64,000 nucleotides of DNA from Mycolicibacterium komossense (lineage in GTDB: Bacteria; Actinomycetota; Actinomycetes; Mycobacteriales; Mycobacteriaceae): positions 1-64,000 of the forward strand of contig NZ_JACKTY010000032.1 in assembly GCF_025822605.1 (NCBI RefSeq), in the 5' to 3' direction. The notes under the pieces are model-generated. The model worked only from the letters and a program-made list of their open reading frames with translations, did no database searches and was not told where the DNA came from. Positions 1 to 7,787 of the stretch are shown one piece after another; the first letter of the stretch is position 1; every line of letters starts with the position of its first letter. Made by a program: the position numbers and the translations under genes.

Positions 1-476
1 CCAGCCAACTCGGCTTCGGCTTTCTCCCGGATCGGCGCATCCACCCACACCGGCAGATCCGTGAAGAATCCCCGAATGATCGCACTATGCTCGCCACCAA
101 TAACACCGGCAGCTTGGCCGGCCGCGACGTGCGGCATCCGCGGCGCCAACAGCTCACCAGTCAACGACCTACGCTCACCCAACTCCTCGGCATCCCTGAG
201 CCGCCGCTTGGCGTCTTTGGGGCTGATGCGTAGTGCGGTGGTCAACACATCGCTGAAATTCTTCGCGCCCAACTCTTTCGCCGACCCGTCGCGGATCAAC
301 GTCCCGATCAGGCGGTGTTCGATCACCGCCTGGCGGCGGGTCAGCGTCTCCAACCGGGCCAACACCTGCACCACGTCAGGACCGGCCAACCCGTCCCACG
401 ACACCCCGGCCAGCGCCTCGACCGCACCCTCCAGCCCCGCCAGCGCCTCCAGCACTGCCTCCCGACCAGAACTCAT
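1..476 (-). CDS. DUF222 / 13E12-repeat family protein, 3' part outside window
   Basis: The leftward frame starts at an ATG (474-476) with MSSGREAVLEALAGLEG and runs off the left edge, so only about 158 N-terminal residues are visible. The segments ARLETLTRRQAVIEHRLI, SPKDAKRRLRDAEEL and DLPVWVDAPIREKAEAELA are typical of the DUF222 domain of the mycobacterial 13E12 repeat family. Full members usually add a C-terminal HNH nuclease domain, which would lie outside the window. The family is multicopy in mycobacteria and its cellular role is not established. Family assignment is firm; function is unknown. Confidence 0.8.
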   Translation of the reverse strand, partial: MSSGREAVLEALAGLEGAVEALAGVSWDGLAGPDVVQVLARLETLTRRQAVIEHRLIGTLIRDGSAKELGAKNFSDVLTTALRISPKDAKRRLRDAEELGERRSLTGELLAPRMPHVAAGQAAGVIGGEHSAIIRGFFTDLPVWVDAPIREKAEAELA

Positions 477-632
477 ACCCCGAAACTAGCCCGCCCCACC
501 GACAGAACCTGATCACCTGAAACTAAAGTGACACAAGTGATCTCGGTGATTTCAGTACGGCCGGTGAAGGTGTGCAGAACACGCGAAACCGTCGGTGCGC
601 TGGTGGGCGGCATGCACTGTCGCAGCCGAGTT

Positions 633-1241
633 CTACGTCAGTGCGAGGTAGGCGCCGAGGGCGATCATTGTGGCGGCGATGACGCCGTCGAGGATCCGCC
701 ACGTCATCGGTGCGGCGAACAGGCCGCTGAGCCGGCGGGCGCCGAACCCGAGGCTGGCGAACCACACCGCGCTGGCGGTGGCGGCGCCGATCCCGAAGAG
801 CCAGCGGCCGTCGTTGTGCTGATTGGCCAGCGTGCCGAGGAGCACCACGGTGTCCAGGTAGACGTGCGGGTTGAGGAAGGTCAGCGCCAGGCAGGTCGCG
901 AGCACACCGGCCAGGCGTGCCGGTGCGGTCTCGGTCGGATTGAGGGCGCTCGGCCTCATCGCCCGCCGTGCCGCGAGCATTCCGTAGACCGTCAGGAACA
1001 CCGCACCGCTGATCTTGGCGACTGTGACGATATCGGGGTGGGTGGCGATCAGGGCGCCGAAGCCGCCGATACCCGCCGCGATCAACGCCATATCCGAGAC
1101 CGTGCACACCGCCACCACGGGCAGCACGTGCTCCCGCCGAATACCTTGGCGCAGAACAAAAGCATTCTGGGCGCCGATCGCGGCGATCAGAGTGAACGCC
1201 GTGACGAAGCCGGTGCAGAAGACGATCAGCGGGGGAGCCAC
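633..1241 (-). CDS. lysE: LysE/ArgO-family amino acid exporter
   Basis: 202 residues, almost entirely hydrophobic, with about six predicted membrane spans. The N-terminal AAIGAQNAFVLRQGIRREHV is the signature of the LysE/ArgO exporters, and the family's FLNPHVYLDTVVLLG motif lies mid-protein. LysE proteins export basic amino acids (lysine, arginine) and protect cells from overload when peptides are degraded. In corynebacteria and M. tuberculosis the gene lies divergent from its LysR-type activator lysG. Here no regulator is adjacent, but a LysR-type binding motif sits 56-72 bp upstream and a LysG-like gene is found at about 34 kb. Exact substrate is inferred from the family. Confidence 0.85.
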   Translation of the reverse strand: MAPPLIVFCTGFVTAFTLIAAIGAQNAFVLRQGIRREHVLPVVAVCTVSDMALIAAGIGGFGALIATHPDIVTVAKISGAVFLTVYGMLAARRAMRPSALNPTETAPARLAGVLATCLALTFLNPHVYLDTVVLLGTLANQHNDGRWLFGIGAATASAVWFASLGFGARRLSGLFAAPMTWRILDGVIAATMIALGAYLALT

Positions 1242-1644
1242 CCGTCTGACGGTAGGGACTCCCAGTGGGTCAGTACAGCTAAAGTTTATTGTGTTGCATT
1301 AGAAGGTCTAATGTGGCTGCCAACCTGTGGGGCGCGCGGGTGCGCGACGTGTAGGTTCTCGATCTCGATGTCGAAATTCTCAACTTCGTGTCGGACGGAT
1401 ATCGGATCCGACACCACGATGAGAATCTAATTAGCCGCATTGAGCGCTTCGTTCCAGGTCATTTCGGAGTTTCCGCTCAACGCAGACTGCAGCCTGACAC
1501 GCTGTACTCACGGCGCCCATGCCCTTCTTGCAAGCTTCACCTAGGACTGACCCGTACGGCATCGTGCGCGGAACTCCTCTGTGCCCTAGTCATTTGGAGT
1601 GGTATCTGCCCATGTATCACCACTGCTGACCACCCGGCATAGCC
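1242..1644. other. Intergenic region between lysE and the VOC gene
   Basis: About 400 bp with lower GC than its surroundings. It holds the lysE promoter side, including the inverted repeat at 1297-1313. Short open frames here show no recognisable protein motif and no convincing ribosome binding site. The usual divergent lysG gene is not present, so this may be the scar of a lost or displaced regulator. That last point is inference. Confidence 0.5.
1297..1313. promoter_or_regulatory. LysR-type regulator binding motif upstream of lysE
   Basis: CATTAGA-AGG-TCTAATG is a perfect 7-bp inverted repeat with a 3-nt spacer. Its core, TTAGAAGGTCTAA, fits the LysR-type T-N11-A rule exactly. It lies 56-72 bp upstream of the lysE start, where LysG/ArgP-type activators normally bind. 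The binding protein is inferred, most likely the LysG-like product encoded at 34036-34905. Confidence 0.6.
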
Positions 1645-2178
1645 CTACGAGCTGGTGGCTACAGGCGCGCTGCTTCGCCCACTTGACCGCCCCGTCATCT
1701 CAATGTCAAAGGTCTGCTGCGCCGTGCGCATGCGCTCGGCGTACACAGGATCTTGCAGACGCGCCCACATCTCGGTTTCGGGAACATCTTCGACGTGGCT
1801 CGTGACCCACCAAATATTGCCGAAGGGATCCGCGATCCGGCCACCGCGTTGGCCAAAGGCGTCATTCGCGATTGGGGTGACGATGCGACCGCCGGCAGCA
1901 GTCGCACGAGCAAATGCATCGTCTGCATCGTGGACGAATACCCTGAGCAGACTTGGCATCACGGGCCAATCTGGACGACGGTCGAAGGCCAGCAAAATGG
2001 TGTCGCCCACCTTCACCTCGGCGTGCCCGATCAAGCCATCAGCCGTCGAGACCCGGCCCAGCTCCTCCCCATCGAACGCCTGCGAGACGAAGTCAAGTAA
2101 TGCCCCGGTGTCGTCGGTGACTACCCAGGGGGCGACCGTGGTGTAACCGGAAGGGGCGGCGTTTGGCTGCTGACTCAT
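1645..2178 (-). CDS. VOC-family (glyoxalase/PhnB-like) protein
   Basis: 177 residues. The region TTVAPWVVTDDTGALLDFVSQAF and later RIADPFGNIWWV are characteristic of the vicinal oxygen chelate (VOC) fold as found in PhnB-like and glyoxalase/bleomycin-resistance-like proteins. The DPFGN-W motif near residue 115-125 carries one of the usual metal-binding or fold-determining stretches. The first 160 residues fill a single-chain VOC unit; the Ser-rich C-terminal tail is likely disordered. Substrate cannot be told from sequence. It stands alone, separated from its neighbours by more than 200 bp. Confidence 0.75.
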   Translation of the reverse strand: MSQQPNAAPSGYTTVAPWVVTDDTGALLDFVSQAFDGEELGRVSTADGLIGHAEVKVGDTILLAFDRRPDWPVMPSLLRVFVHDADDAFARATAAGGRIVTPIANDAFGQRGGRIADPFGNIWWVTSHVEDVPETEMWARLQDPVYAERMRTAQQTFDIEMTGRSSGRSSAPVATSS

Positions 2179-2400
2179 GGGATGCCTCTCATTGACTTGA
2201 ATCGCTTCGGATTTGATGTGTCGATTTCATCAACTTGGGGATCGTCACAGCTCAGTGCCGCTCGTCGTTTAAAGCTGGTTAGCCGCGTATTTACTGGAGA
2301 CATATTGTGCTGCAGCATATTCCACTGCGGTGACGTCAGCGCTGAACTCGAAAGAAAGTAGCCTCGGCGCGGGCTCGATCCTTCCAGCAAAGACGAATCC

Positions 2401-3060
2401 TCACCGGTCAGGGCATCCAACCGGGGAGCAGTCCCAGACTTTGTTTGAGCGGGCAGTGTCGAGACGGTAGTCGGTGACCCGACTGGTGTAGAGCCGCTCG
2501 CCCAGATTGGCGGCCGCTGACACCGGATCGGTTGGATCATTGACGATCTCGCCCCGAGAGTTCGCGTTTCCGACGACGACTCCGACGAGATCCTGGTTCA
2601 GATAGCGCGTGAGTTCCTGGAATTGGGCGATCACGCCCTGCGTCGCACCCAGATAGCTCTCCTCACAGGAGATGACGACGCCCACCTTCTTGTTCATGAT
2701 GCCGTTGATGACCTGATCTTGTTGCGGCGCACTGTTGGCGGTGTAGCAGAAGAGACGGTCGAACACGGTCTTGAGCCGTGCGGGCATCCCGTAGAAGTAC
2801 AGCGGCATCGCGAAGACGATGCCGTCAGCGGGCAGCATCTTCTCCAGTAGGAGCGTTTCGTAACGATCATCGAGGCTGCACAGGCCATCTGAGCTGCGCC
2901 GGCAGTGCCGGCAGTTGCCCAGCATCCGTTCCACGTAGTCGCCGAGGAACACGTGCTCGGCATCGTGTCCGGCACGGACGGTCCCGTCGATGGCCGATTG
3001 GGCCAGGACGTGGGAGTTGCCGTCTTCGCGTGGGCTTGAGCTGATGACCAGCGTCTTCAT
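2401..3060 (-). CDS. Flavodoxin-like NAD(P)H-dependent oxidoreductase
   Basis: 219 residues with an N-terminal flavodoxin-type phosphate loop (VISSSPREDGNSHVLA) and the second FMN-contact stretch ADGIVFAMPLYFYGMPARLKTVFDR, typical of the NADPH-dependent FMN reductase / iron-sulfur flavoprotein superfamily. Two Cys clusters (CRHCRRSSDGLC, about residues 50-61) resemble the Cys motif of iron-sulfur flavoproteins, but cluster binding is not proven. AAAGG precedes the ATG by 5 nt. It lies just downstream of the LacI gene on the same strand, and a short palindrome (3078-3087) sits in front of it. It may be under the same control, which is inference. Confidence 0.75.
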   Translation of the reverse strand: MKTLVISSSPREDGNSHVLAQSAIDGTVRAGHDAEHVFLGDYVERMLGNCRHCRRSSDGLCSLDDRYETLLLEKMLPADGIVFAMPLYFYGMPARLKTVFDRLFCYTANSAPQQDQVINGIMNKKVGVVISCEESYLGATQGVIAQFQELTRYLNQDLVGVVVGNANSRGEIVNDPTDPVSAAANLGERLYTSRVTDYRLDTARSNKVWDCSPVGCPDR

Positions 3061-3077
3061 GGTTACCTTTCGGAGAT

Positions 3078-3128
3078 AAAAGCTTTTTTCATCGGGCTGG
3101 GGAATTGGTCTCGAGAAGCCCGAGACCA
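3078..3128 (-). promoter_or_regulatory. Palindrome AAAAGCTTTT and short hairpin before the flavodoxin gene
   Basis: AAAAGCTTTT (3078-3087) is a 10-bp palindrome of the kind bound by LacI-family regulators and lies 18 bp upstream of the flavodoxin start. Between it and the end of the LacI gene is an 8-bp stem with 7-nt loop (arms 3106-3113 and 3121-3128), a possible terminator for the upstream operon. Both are short, so either could be chance. Confidence 0.3.
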
Positions 3129-3139
3129 GAGGTCGGCTG

Positions 3140-4150
3140 TTACGGGGAGGTGCGAAGCGTCGAGCGGCGGACGTTGAGTTCGGTGGGTACGGTCACTGTC
3201 TGTTCGGCCGGCTCGTTGCCGTCGAGGAGATCGATGAGCAACGCCACAGCACGTTCTCCGATGGTGCGCGGGTGACAGAACACGCCGGTGATCTCCGGAG
3301 TGGTCAGGTTGAAGGTGCTGCTGTCGACGCAGCTACACAGCCCCAGGTCGTCGGGGATCCGCACGCCGAGGTTAGTTGCCTCGTGCATGACGTCCAGGGC
3401 GATGTCCTCCGAACCCGCATAGATGGCGTCGGGAGGGTGGGGACCCTCGAGTAGCTGTCGCAGTGCGGCTTTCGCGGAGGTCTCCGATCCGGTTTCGATG
3501 GTCTGGGCGGGAAGGCCGTGGTGGCGGGTGAACTCCGTGTAGCTGTCGAGGACGTCGCGGGTGTAGGAACGATGACGGTCGGTGATCATCGCCGCCGGCC
3601 GGTGAAAGCCCTGCGCCCACATCTGTTCGAGGGCGTGGATGGTCGCGCTGCGATGGTCGTTGTCGACGACGTACGCGCGGTGTTGGCGGGTGGCGGTCCG
3701 CCCCGCGGTGACGACGGGATGTGAGGCTGTCCACTGAGGTTCGAGTAGGCCTTCATCACCGTGGGGATCGACGATGATCGCACCGTCGACACCGAAGCCG
3801 CTGATGGCCATTGGGCCAACTCCGGCGGGGGTGAGGACGAGGGCGTATCCGCGGCTGCGTGCCTCGGCGGAGGCACCGTTGAGCACTTCGAGGAAGTACT
3901 CGGAGTTGGGGATCAGCAGACTGGACTGGCTGGTCGAGTCGAACGGTGCGATCTGGATGGCGATGGTGCGGCTGCGGTTGGTGACCAGTTGTTGTGCATG
4001 CACATTCGCGGTGTAGCCGAGGTCGGTGGCGACCTGCAGGACACGCCGTCGCGTCGATGCTCCGATGCGTCCCTGGTTGCTCAATGCGTGGGAGACGGTC
4101 GTCAGCGAGACTCCGGCAGCGGCCGCGACGTCGCGGATGGTCACCGCCAC
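3140..4150 (-). CDS. LacI-family transcriptional regulator (island regulator 1)
   Basis: 336 residues from a GTG at 4150, chosen because GGAGGAGG lies 5 nt upstream and the helix-turn-helix then begins at once (VTIRDVAAAAGVSLTTVSHALS). A periplasmic-binding-type sensor domain follows (IAIQIAPFDS to the C-terminus), the normal LacI/PurR layout and length. It is the last gene of the leftward operon DUF1116 - ligase - hydrolase - permease, 57 bp after the permease stop. It is therefore likely an autoregulated, ligand-responsive repressor that binds the paired palindromes at 9075-9122. The ligand is unknown but should be the compound handled by the operon. An upstream ATG at 4207 is possible but less well supported. 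Confidence 0.85.
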   Translation of the reverse strand: MAVTIRDVAAAAGVSLTTVSHALSNQGRIGASTRRRVLQVATDLGYTANVHAQQLVTNRSRTIAIQIAPFDSTSQSSLLIPNSEYFLEVLNGASAEARSRGYALVLTPAGVGPMAISGFGVDGAIIVDPHGDEGLLEPQWTASHPVVTAGRTATRQHRAYVVDNDHRSATIHALEQMWAQGFHRPAAMITDRHRSYTRDVLDSYTEFTRHHGLPAQTIETGSETSAKAALRQLLEGPHPPDAIYAGSEDIALDVMHEATNLGVRIPDDLGLCSCVDSSTFNLTTPEITGVFCHPRTIGERAVALLIDLLDGNEPAEQTVTVPTELNVRRSTLRTSP

Positions 4151-4207
4151 TTCGACCTCCTCCGCCGGTACCCGGTCCATTGTGTCAGAGGTAGGAGTGG
4201 ACAACAC

Positions 4208-5737
4208 TCAGCCCTTTCGGGGCGTCGTCGCGTCCGGCAGCGGCCTGAACAGCTCGGGACGTTCCGGATACATGCGTAGGGCGAGCGGGTAGAGAGCAGC
4301 GGCCACGACGCCGGCCACCAGAAAGCCGGTGTCCAACCCTCCGAGAAGAGCCGCCCCTGGGCCGGTGAACCACTGATTGTTGGTGAACATCAGTCCGGCG
4401 GTCAGTGCGACCAGCCACACCCCGATCCCCACGAAATTCAGTCCGCCGGTGAACCAGTAGACGCCGCCTTTTTCGCCTCGGTTGAAGACCTGCAGGTCGT
4501 CGGTGCGGTAGTAACCGCGCCGATGGAAATGTCCGATGGTCAAGATGACGATCCAGGGGATCGACGAGCAGGCCAGCAGCGTGAGGAAGACGGCCACACC
4601 GTTGGCCAGGGCGGAGTTGAAATGTCCGAGGTAGACCAGGATGGTGGCCAGCGAGCAGGCCAGCAGTGTCGCTTGGACGCGGTTGAGTTTCGGAATGATC
4701 GCCGAAGTGTCGAGCCCGGTGCCGTAGGTGTTGATTACGGCCTGGGCGGTCCCTGATGCGAGGCCGACGTAGATCAGGGCGGGGACGAACCACAGTGGAG
4801 AAGCGTCCACCAGCGCCAGCACATACGACGTATCCGCACCGGGAACGGCACCGGCGAACAGTGCCACCGAGGTGAACACGCCCCACATGAACGGGCCACC
4901 CATGCCGAACAATCCGCCGATGAACAGTGCTCGCGCGATCGAGATGTCGGGGTGTTTGCGCGGGGAGATGTGTCGGGTCCAGTCGCCGGCGTAGGGGCCA
5001 TAGGATGCGACGGTCGAAGCGCACAGCAGCGCCGAGAGCAGCCACGCGGCGGGCATTGATCCCAGCGCGTACTCATGGGTGCCGGTGTAGTCGGGGTCGA
5101 AGTGCCCGCCGAAGACGAACAGCCCGACGATCAGACATGCTCCGGCCGTTGGGATCATGACCCGCTGACAAAACACCATGCTGGAGTGTCCGAGCACCGA
5201 CACGATCGTGACGACGACCGCCAGCACTGCGTAGGCGATGAGGCGGACTGTATCGGTGTCGGTCAGACCGAAGAATCGTGTCAAGGCACCGGCCAGGGCA
5301 TCACCGCCGGTCCAGATGCTCAGTGCGGCAAAGGCCACCGATGCCGAGGCTTCCAGAATCGAACCGATCAGCCGACCGGCGACACCGAAGAATGCCCCGC
5401 TGGCGACCGGGTTGTTGGTGCCGCTCCGGGGGCCCATCAGGCCGGTCGGGGCCAGCAGCGCTGCGCCGACGGCAGAGCCGACCACGACCGCAGAGGCTGC
5501 CTGCCACCATCCGAGGCCGAAACTGACGGGGAACCAGCCGATGATGATCACGCTGAAGGTCAGCGATCCACCGAAGAGGATGCTTGTCAGATTGCGCGGT
5601 GACGAGTGGCGTTCTTCTTCGGGAATGAACTCCACACCATGTTGCTCGATACGCCCGACTCGGTCTTTGATGCCCGGGGTATCACCGGTCAACGGTCGCT
5701 GCGCGTTGGGCGCAGACTCGGGGCTGTGACGGGTCAT
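4208..5737 (-). CDS. NCS1-family (purine/cytosine/hydantoin-type) permease
   Basis: 509 residues with about 12 hydrophobic spans. RIEQHGVEFIPEEERHSSPRN immediately before span 1 and LMGPRSGTNNPVASGAFFG in span 3 are typical of nucleobase:cation symporter-1 (NCS1) proteins, as is YAGDWTRHISP mid-protein. NCS1 carriers import nucleobases, hydantoins, allantoin and related ring nitrogen compounds. The gene follows the gamma-glutamyl hydrolase by 15 bp and precedes LacI, so it is the import step of this operon. Which ring compound it carries cannot be read from the sequence. Confidence 0.85.
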   Translation of the reverse strand: MTRHSPESAPNAQRPLTGDTPGIKDRVGRIEQHGVEFIPEEERHSSPRNLTSILFGGSLTFSVIIIGWFPVSFGLGWWQAASAVVVGSAVGAALLAPTGLMGPRSGTNNPVASGAFFGVAGRLIGSILEASASVAFAALSIWTGGDALAGALTRFFGLTDTDTVRLIAYAVLAVVVTIVSVLGHSSMVFCQRVMIPTAGACLIVGLFVFGGHFDPDYTGTHEYALGSMPAAWLLSALLCASTVASYGPYAGDWTRHISPRKHPDISIARALFIGGLFGMGGPFMWGVFTSVALFAGAVPGADTSYVLALVDASPLWFVPALIYVGLASGTAQAVINTYGTGLDTSAIIPKLNRVQATLLACSLATILVYLGHFNSALANGVAVFLTLLACSSIPWIVILTIGHFHRRGYYRTDDLQVFNRGEKGGVYWFTGGLNFVGIGVWLVALTAGLMFTNNQWFTGPGAALLGGLDTGFLVAGVVAAALYPLALRMYPERPELFRPLPDATTPRKG

Positions 5738-5752
5738 GTCATTTCCTTGTGA

Positions 5753-6433
5753 TTAGTGTCCGTGAACCAGCCACCGAAACGGCTCGAGATGGCGTTCGTC
5801 GTCATTGATCAGCGCTTCGGGATGCCACTGCACACCAAGCACTCCGGGTGCCTCCACCGCTTCGATCACACCGTCATGGGCCCACGCGGTCGCGGTGAGT
5901 AGGCCGCCGACGTCCTTGATTGCTTGGTGGTGATGGGAATTGACGTGATCAAGGCCCGCCAGGACGTTGTCGGCCAAGGATCCGACCTCGGCTTTGATGC
6001 TGTGCCGCAGGGTCGCGTATCCGCGGTCGTGGCGCTCGTCGATGTGGCCGTCGAAACCCTCGGACGTGAGATCCTGGATGAGGCTCCCGCCGGTGGCCAC
6101 CGCAAGCAACTGCGCCCCACGGCACACGCCGAGGATTCGCTTGTCGGTGTGCAACGCGTGCACAACCGCCCGCACCTCCATTTTGTCGCGCTGGGAATCC
6201 ACGGCATCGAGGGTGGTCCGTCGTTCTTCGCCGTATTGCGCTGGGTGGATGTCACCGCCGCCGGAGAGCAACAGTACGTCGACACGACTGAGGGCGTCGT
6301 CGACCAGGTCCGAGCCGCCGACACTACTGGGGAGCAATAGCGGTGTCCCACCGGCTTTTAGGACTGCGGAGGTGAAGGCGGCGATGACGTCACCACGTTC
6401 GGTGGGCCCTACGCAGATGCCGACGGCGGTCAC
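5753..6433 (-). CDS. Class I glutamine amidotransferase-like gamma-glutamyl hydrolase (PuuD-type)
   Basis: 226 residues. The nucleophile elbow GVCRGAQLL (Cys104) and the C-terminal GVQWHPEA (His about 205) give the Cys-His-Glu triad of the peptidase C26 family, which includes gamma-glutamyl-GABA hydrolase PuuD. DVLLLSGGGDIHPAQYGE is also characteristic. Its start overlaps the stop of the glutamine-synthetase-like ligase by 4 bp. The pair probably makes and then hydrolyses a gamma-glutamyl amide, as PuuA and PuuD do in putrescine breakdown. No oxidase or dehydrogenase lies between them here, so the substrate may differ from putrescine. Confidence 0.85.
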   Translation of the reverse strand: MTAVGICVGPTERGDVIAAFTSAVLKAGGTPLLLPSSVGGSDLVDDALSRVDVLLLSGGGDIHPAQYGEERRTTLDAVDSQRDKMEVRAVVHALHTDKRILGVCRGAQLLAVATGGSLIQDLTSEGFDGHIDERHDRGYATLRHSIKAEVGSLADNVLAGLDHVNSHHHQAIKDVGGLLTATAWAHDGVIEAVEAPGVLGVQWHPEALINDDERHLEPFRWLVHGH

Positions 6434-7785
6434 AGGTTCAGGAGGTAGGTCGCGCGCTCGGCGTCGCTGACTTGGCCGTGGCTACGCTGCCACTCACTAC
6501 GCTTCATCGCGACGTAGTCGGTGACGAACGCGGGGTGAAAAACGCTGTGTGTCAGTGGGTCTGCTTCGAAGGCATCTATTGCGTCGATGAGCGTGCGGGG
6601 AAGAACATCGATGGCATCGTCGGTGTAGGACACGATATCTTCTGGCCGGCCGGGGTCGACGCCGTCGCGAATCCCTTCCAGTCCTGCGGCCAGCATGAAT
6701 GCCGCTGTCAGATAGGTGTTCGCGGACGTATCTACGCTGCGGTTCTCGATGGCCGGCCGATTGGCGGGAAGCCGCAACATGCAGGACCGATTGTTGTGAC
6801 CGTAGCTGATCTTCGTCGGTGCCCAGGAGAAGTTGCCGTCGGCAAGGCGTGGCACCAGTCGGCGGTAGGAGTTGGTGGTCGGATTCGACAGCGCCGCCAG
6901 TGCTTTGGCATGTTTGAGAACTCCACCTGCGAAGTGGAGCGCCTCCTTGCGCCAGCCGGAATTTCCTGTTCCGGTCTTGAAGACGTTCTCGCCACTGTTG
7001 CGATCTTCGAGGCTCATGTTGAAATGCGCACCCGAGCCCCAGAGCTCGGCGAACGGCTTGGGCATGAAGGTGGCTAACAGGCCCGTCTCTTTGGCAGCCT
7101 GCTTGACCAGAAGGCGGAACAGGGTCATCCGGTCAGCCGATGCCACCACTTCGTCATGGGCGTAATCGAATTCGTACTGCCCCTCGCCTCCCTCGGCGTC
7201 GAAGCTGAACAGCCCGAAACCAAGGTCCTCCATGTAGCTGGTGACCTTGTCCAGGAACGGCATCGCGTCCAGCGCGACTTCAAGATCGTAGGCGGGGGTG
7301 GGCTGCAGAGCTCCGCTGATCGCGATCGGATTGAGGCGCCCGGCGCTGATCGATTCGGGCTTGAAGACATAGAACTCCGGCTCGATACCCAACTGGCAGA
7401 CGTAGCCCATGTCTGCGGCCTCGGCGGCGATCCGCTTGAGCACAGAGCGGGGACATAGTGCGAACGGATCCTGCCCGCCGACAGTCATATCCGCGACCAT
7501 CCAGGCGAAGCGCCGATCCCAAGGAAGGATCTTCAGCGTGGACAGATCAGGCAGACCCACCACTTCGTCTTCGACGGGATTCATCCGGCCGATGCCACCC
7601 ATCCCACGCGGCGTGTAGCGTTCGGAGCCGGCGACCAGATTCGGTAGATGGTCGATGGGAACGACTTTCGACTTGGGACGCCCCAGAACATCGATCCAGC
7701 AGCCGACAGCGTATTTGACGCCCTGCTCGGAGAGCTGGTTGGACAGCGTGGTGTGCTCGGTCGACAACTCGGTAAGTGTATCCAT
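6430..7785 (-). CDS. Glutamine-synthetase-like gamma-glutamyl-amine ligase
   Basis: 451 residues from the ATG at 7783-7785, preceded by GAAGGAAG. It has the grasp and catalytic blocks of the glutamine synthetase superfamily: IEPEFYVF, EGGEGQYEFDY, GSGAHFNMSL, and RLVPRLADGNFSWAPTKISYG leading to NRSCMLRLP and ENRSVD. The variant motifs and the N-terminus (KYAVGCWIDVLGRPKSKVVP) resemble type III / GlnT and gamma-glutamylmethylamide synthetases rather than GlnA. The expected reaction is ATP-dependent joining of glutamate to an amine. It starts 2 nt after the DUF1116 stop and overlaps the hydrolase by 4 bp, so expression is tightly coupled. The amine is unknown. Confidence 0.85.
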   Translation of the reverse strand: MDTLTELSTEHTTLSNQLSEQGVKYAVGCWIDVLGRPKSKVVPIDHLPNLVAGSERYTPRGMGGIGRMNPVEDEVVGLPDLSTLKILPWDRRFAWMVADMTVGGQDPFALCPRSVLKRIAAEAADMGYVCQLGIEPEFYVFKPESISAGRLNPIAISGALQPTPAYDLEVALDAMPFLDKVTSYMEDLGFGLFSFDAEGGEGQYEFDYAHDEVVASADRMTLFRLLVKQAAKETGLLATFMPKPFAELWGSGAHFNMSLEDRNSGENVFKTGTGNSGWRKEALHFAGGVLKHAKALAALSNPTTNSYRRLVPRLADGNFSWAPTKISYGHNNRSCMLRLPANRPAIENRSVDTSANTYLTAAFMLAAGLEGIRDGVDPGRPEDIVSYTDDAIDVLPRTLIDAIDAFEADPLTHSVFHPAFVTDYVAMKRSEWQRSHGQVSDAERATYLLNL

Positions 7786-7787
7786 GT

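Noticed and set aside
1388..1642. An 84-codon plus-strand frame in the lysE/VOC gap
   Set aside because: No ribosome binding site, no recognisable motif, and Cys/Arg-rich composition unlike mycobacterial proteins.
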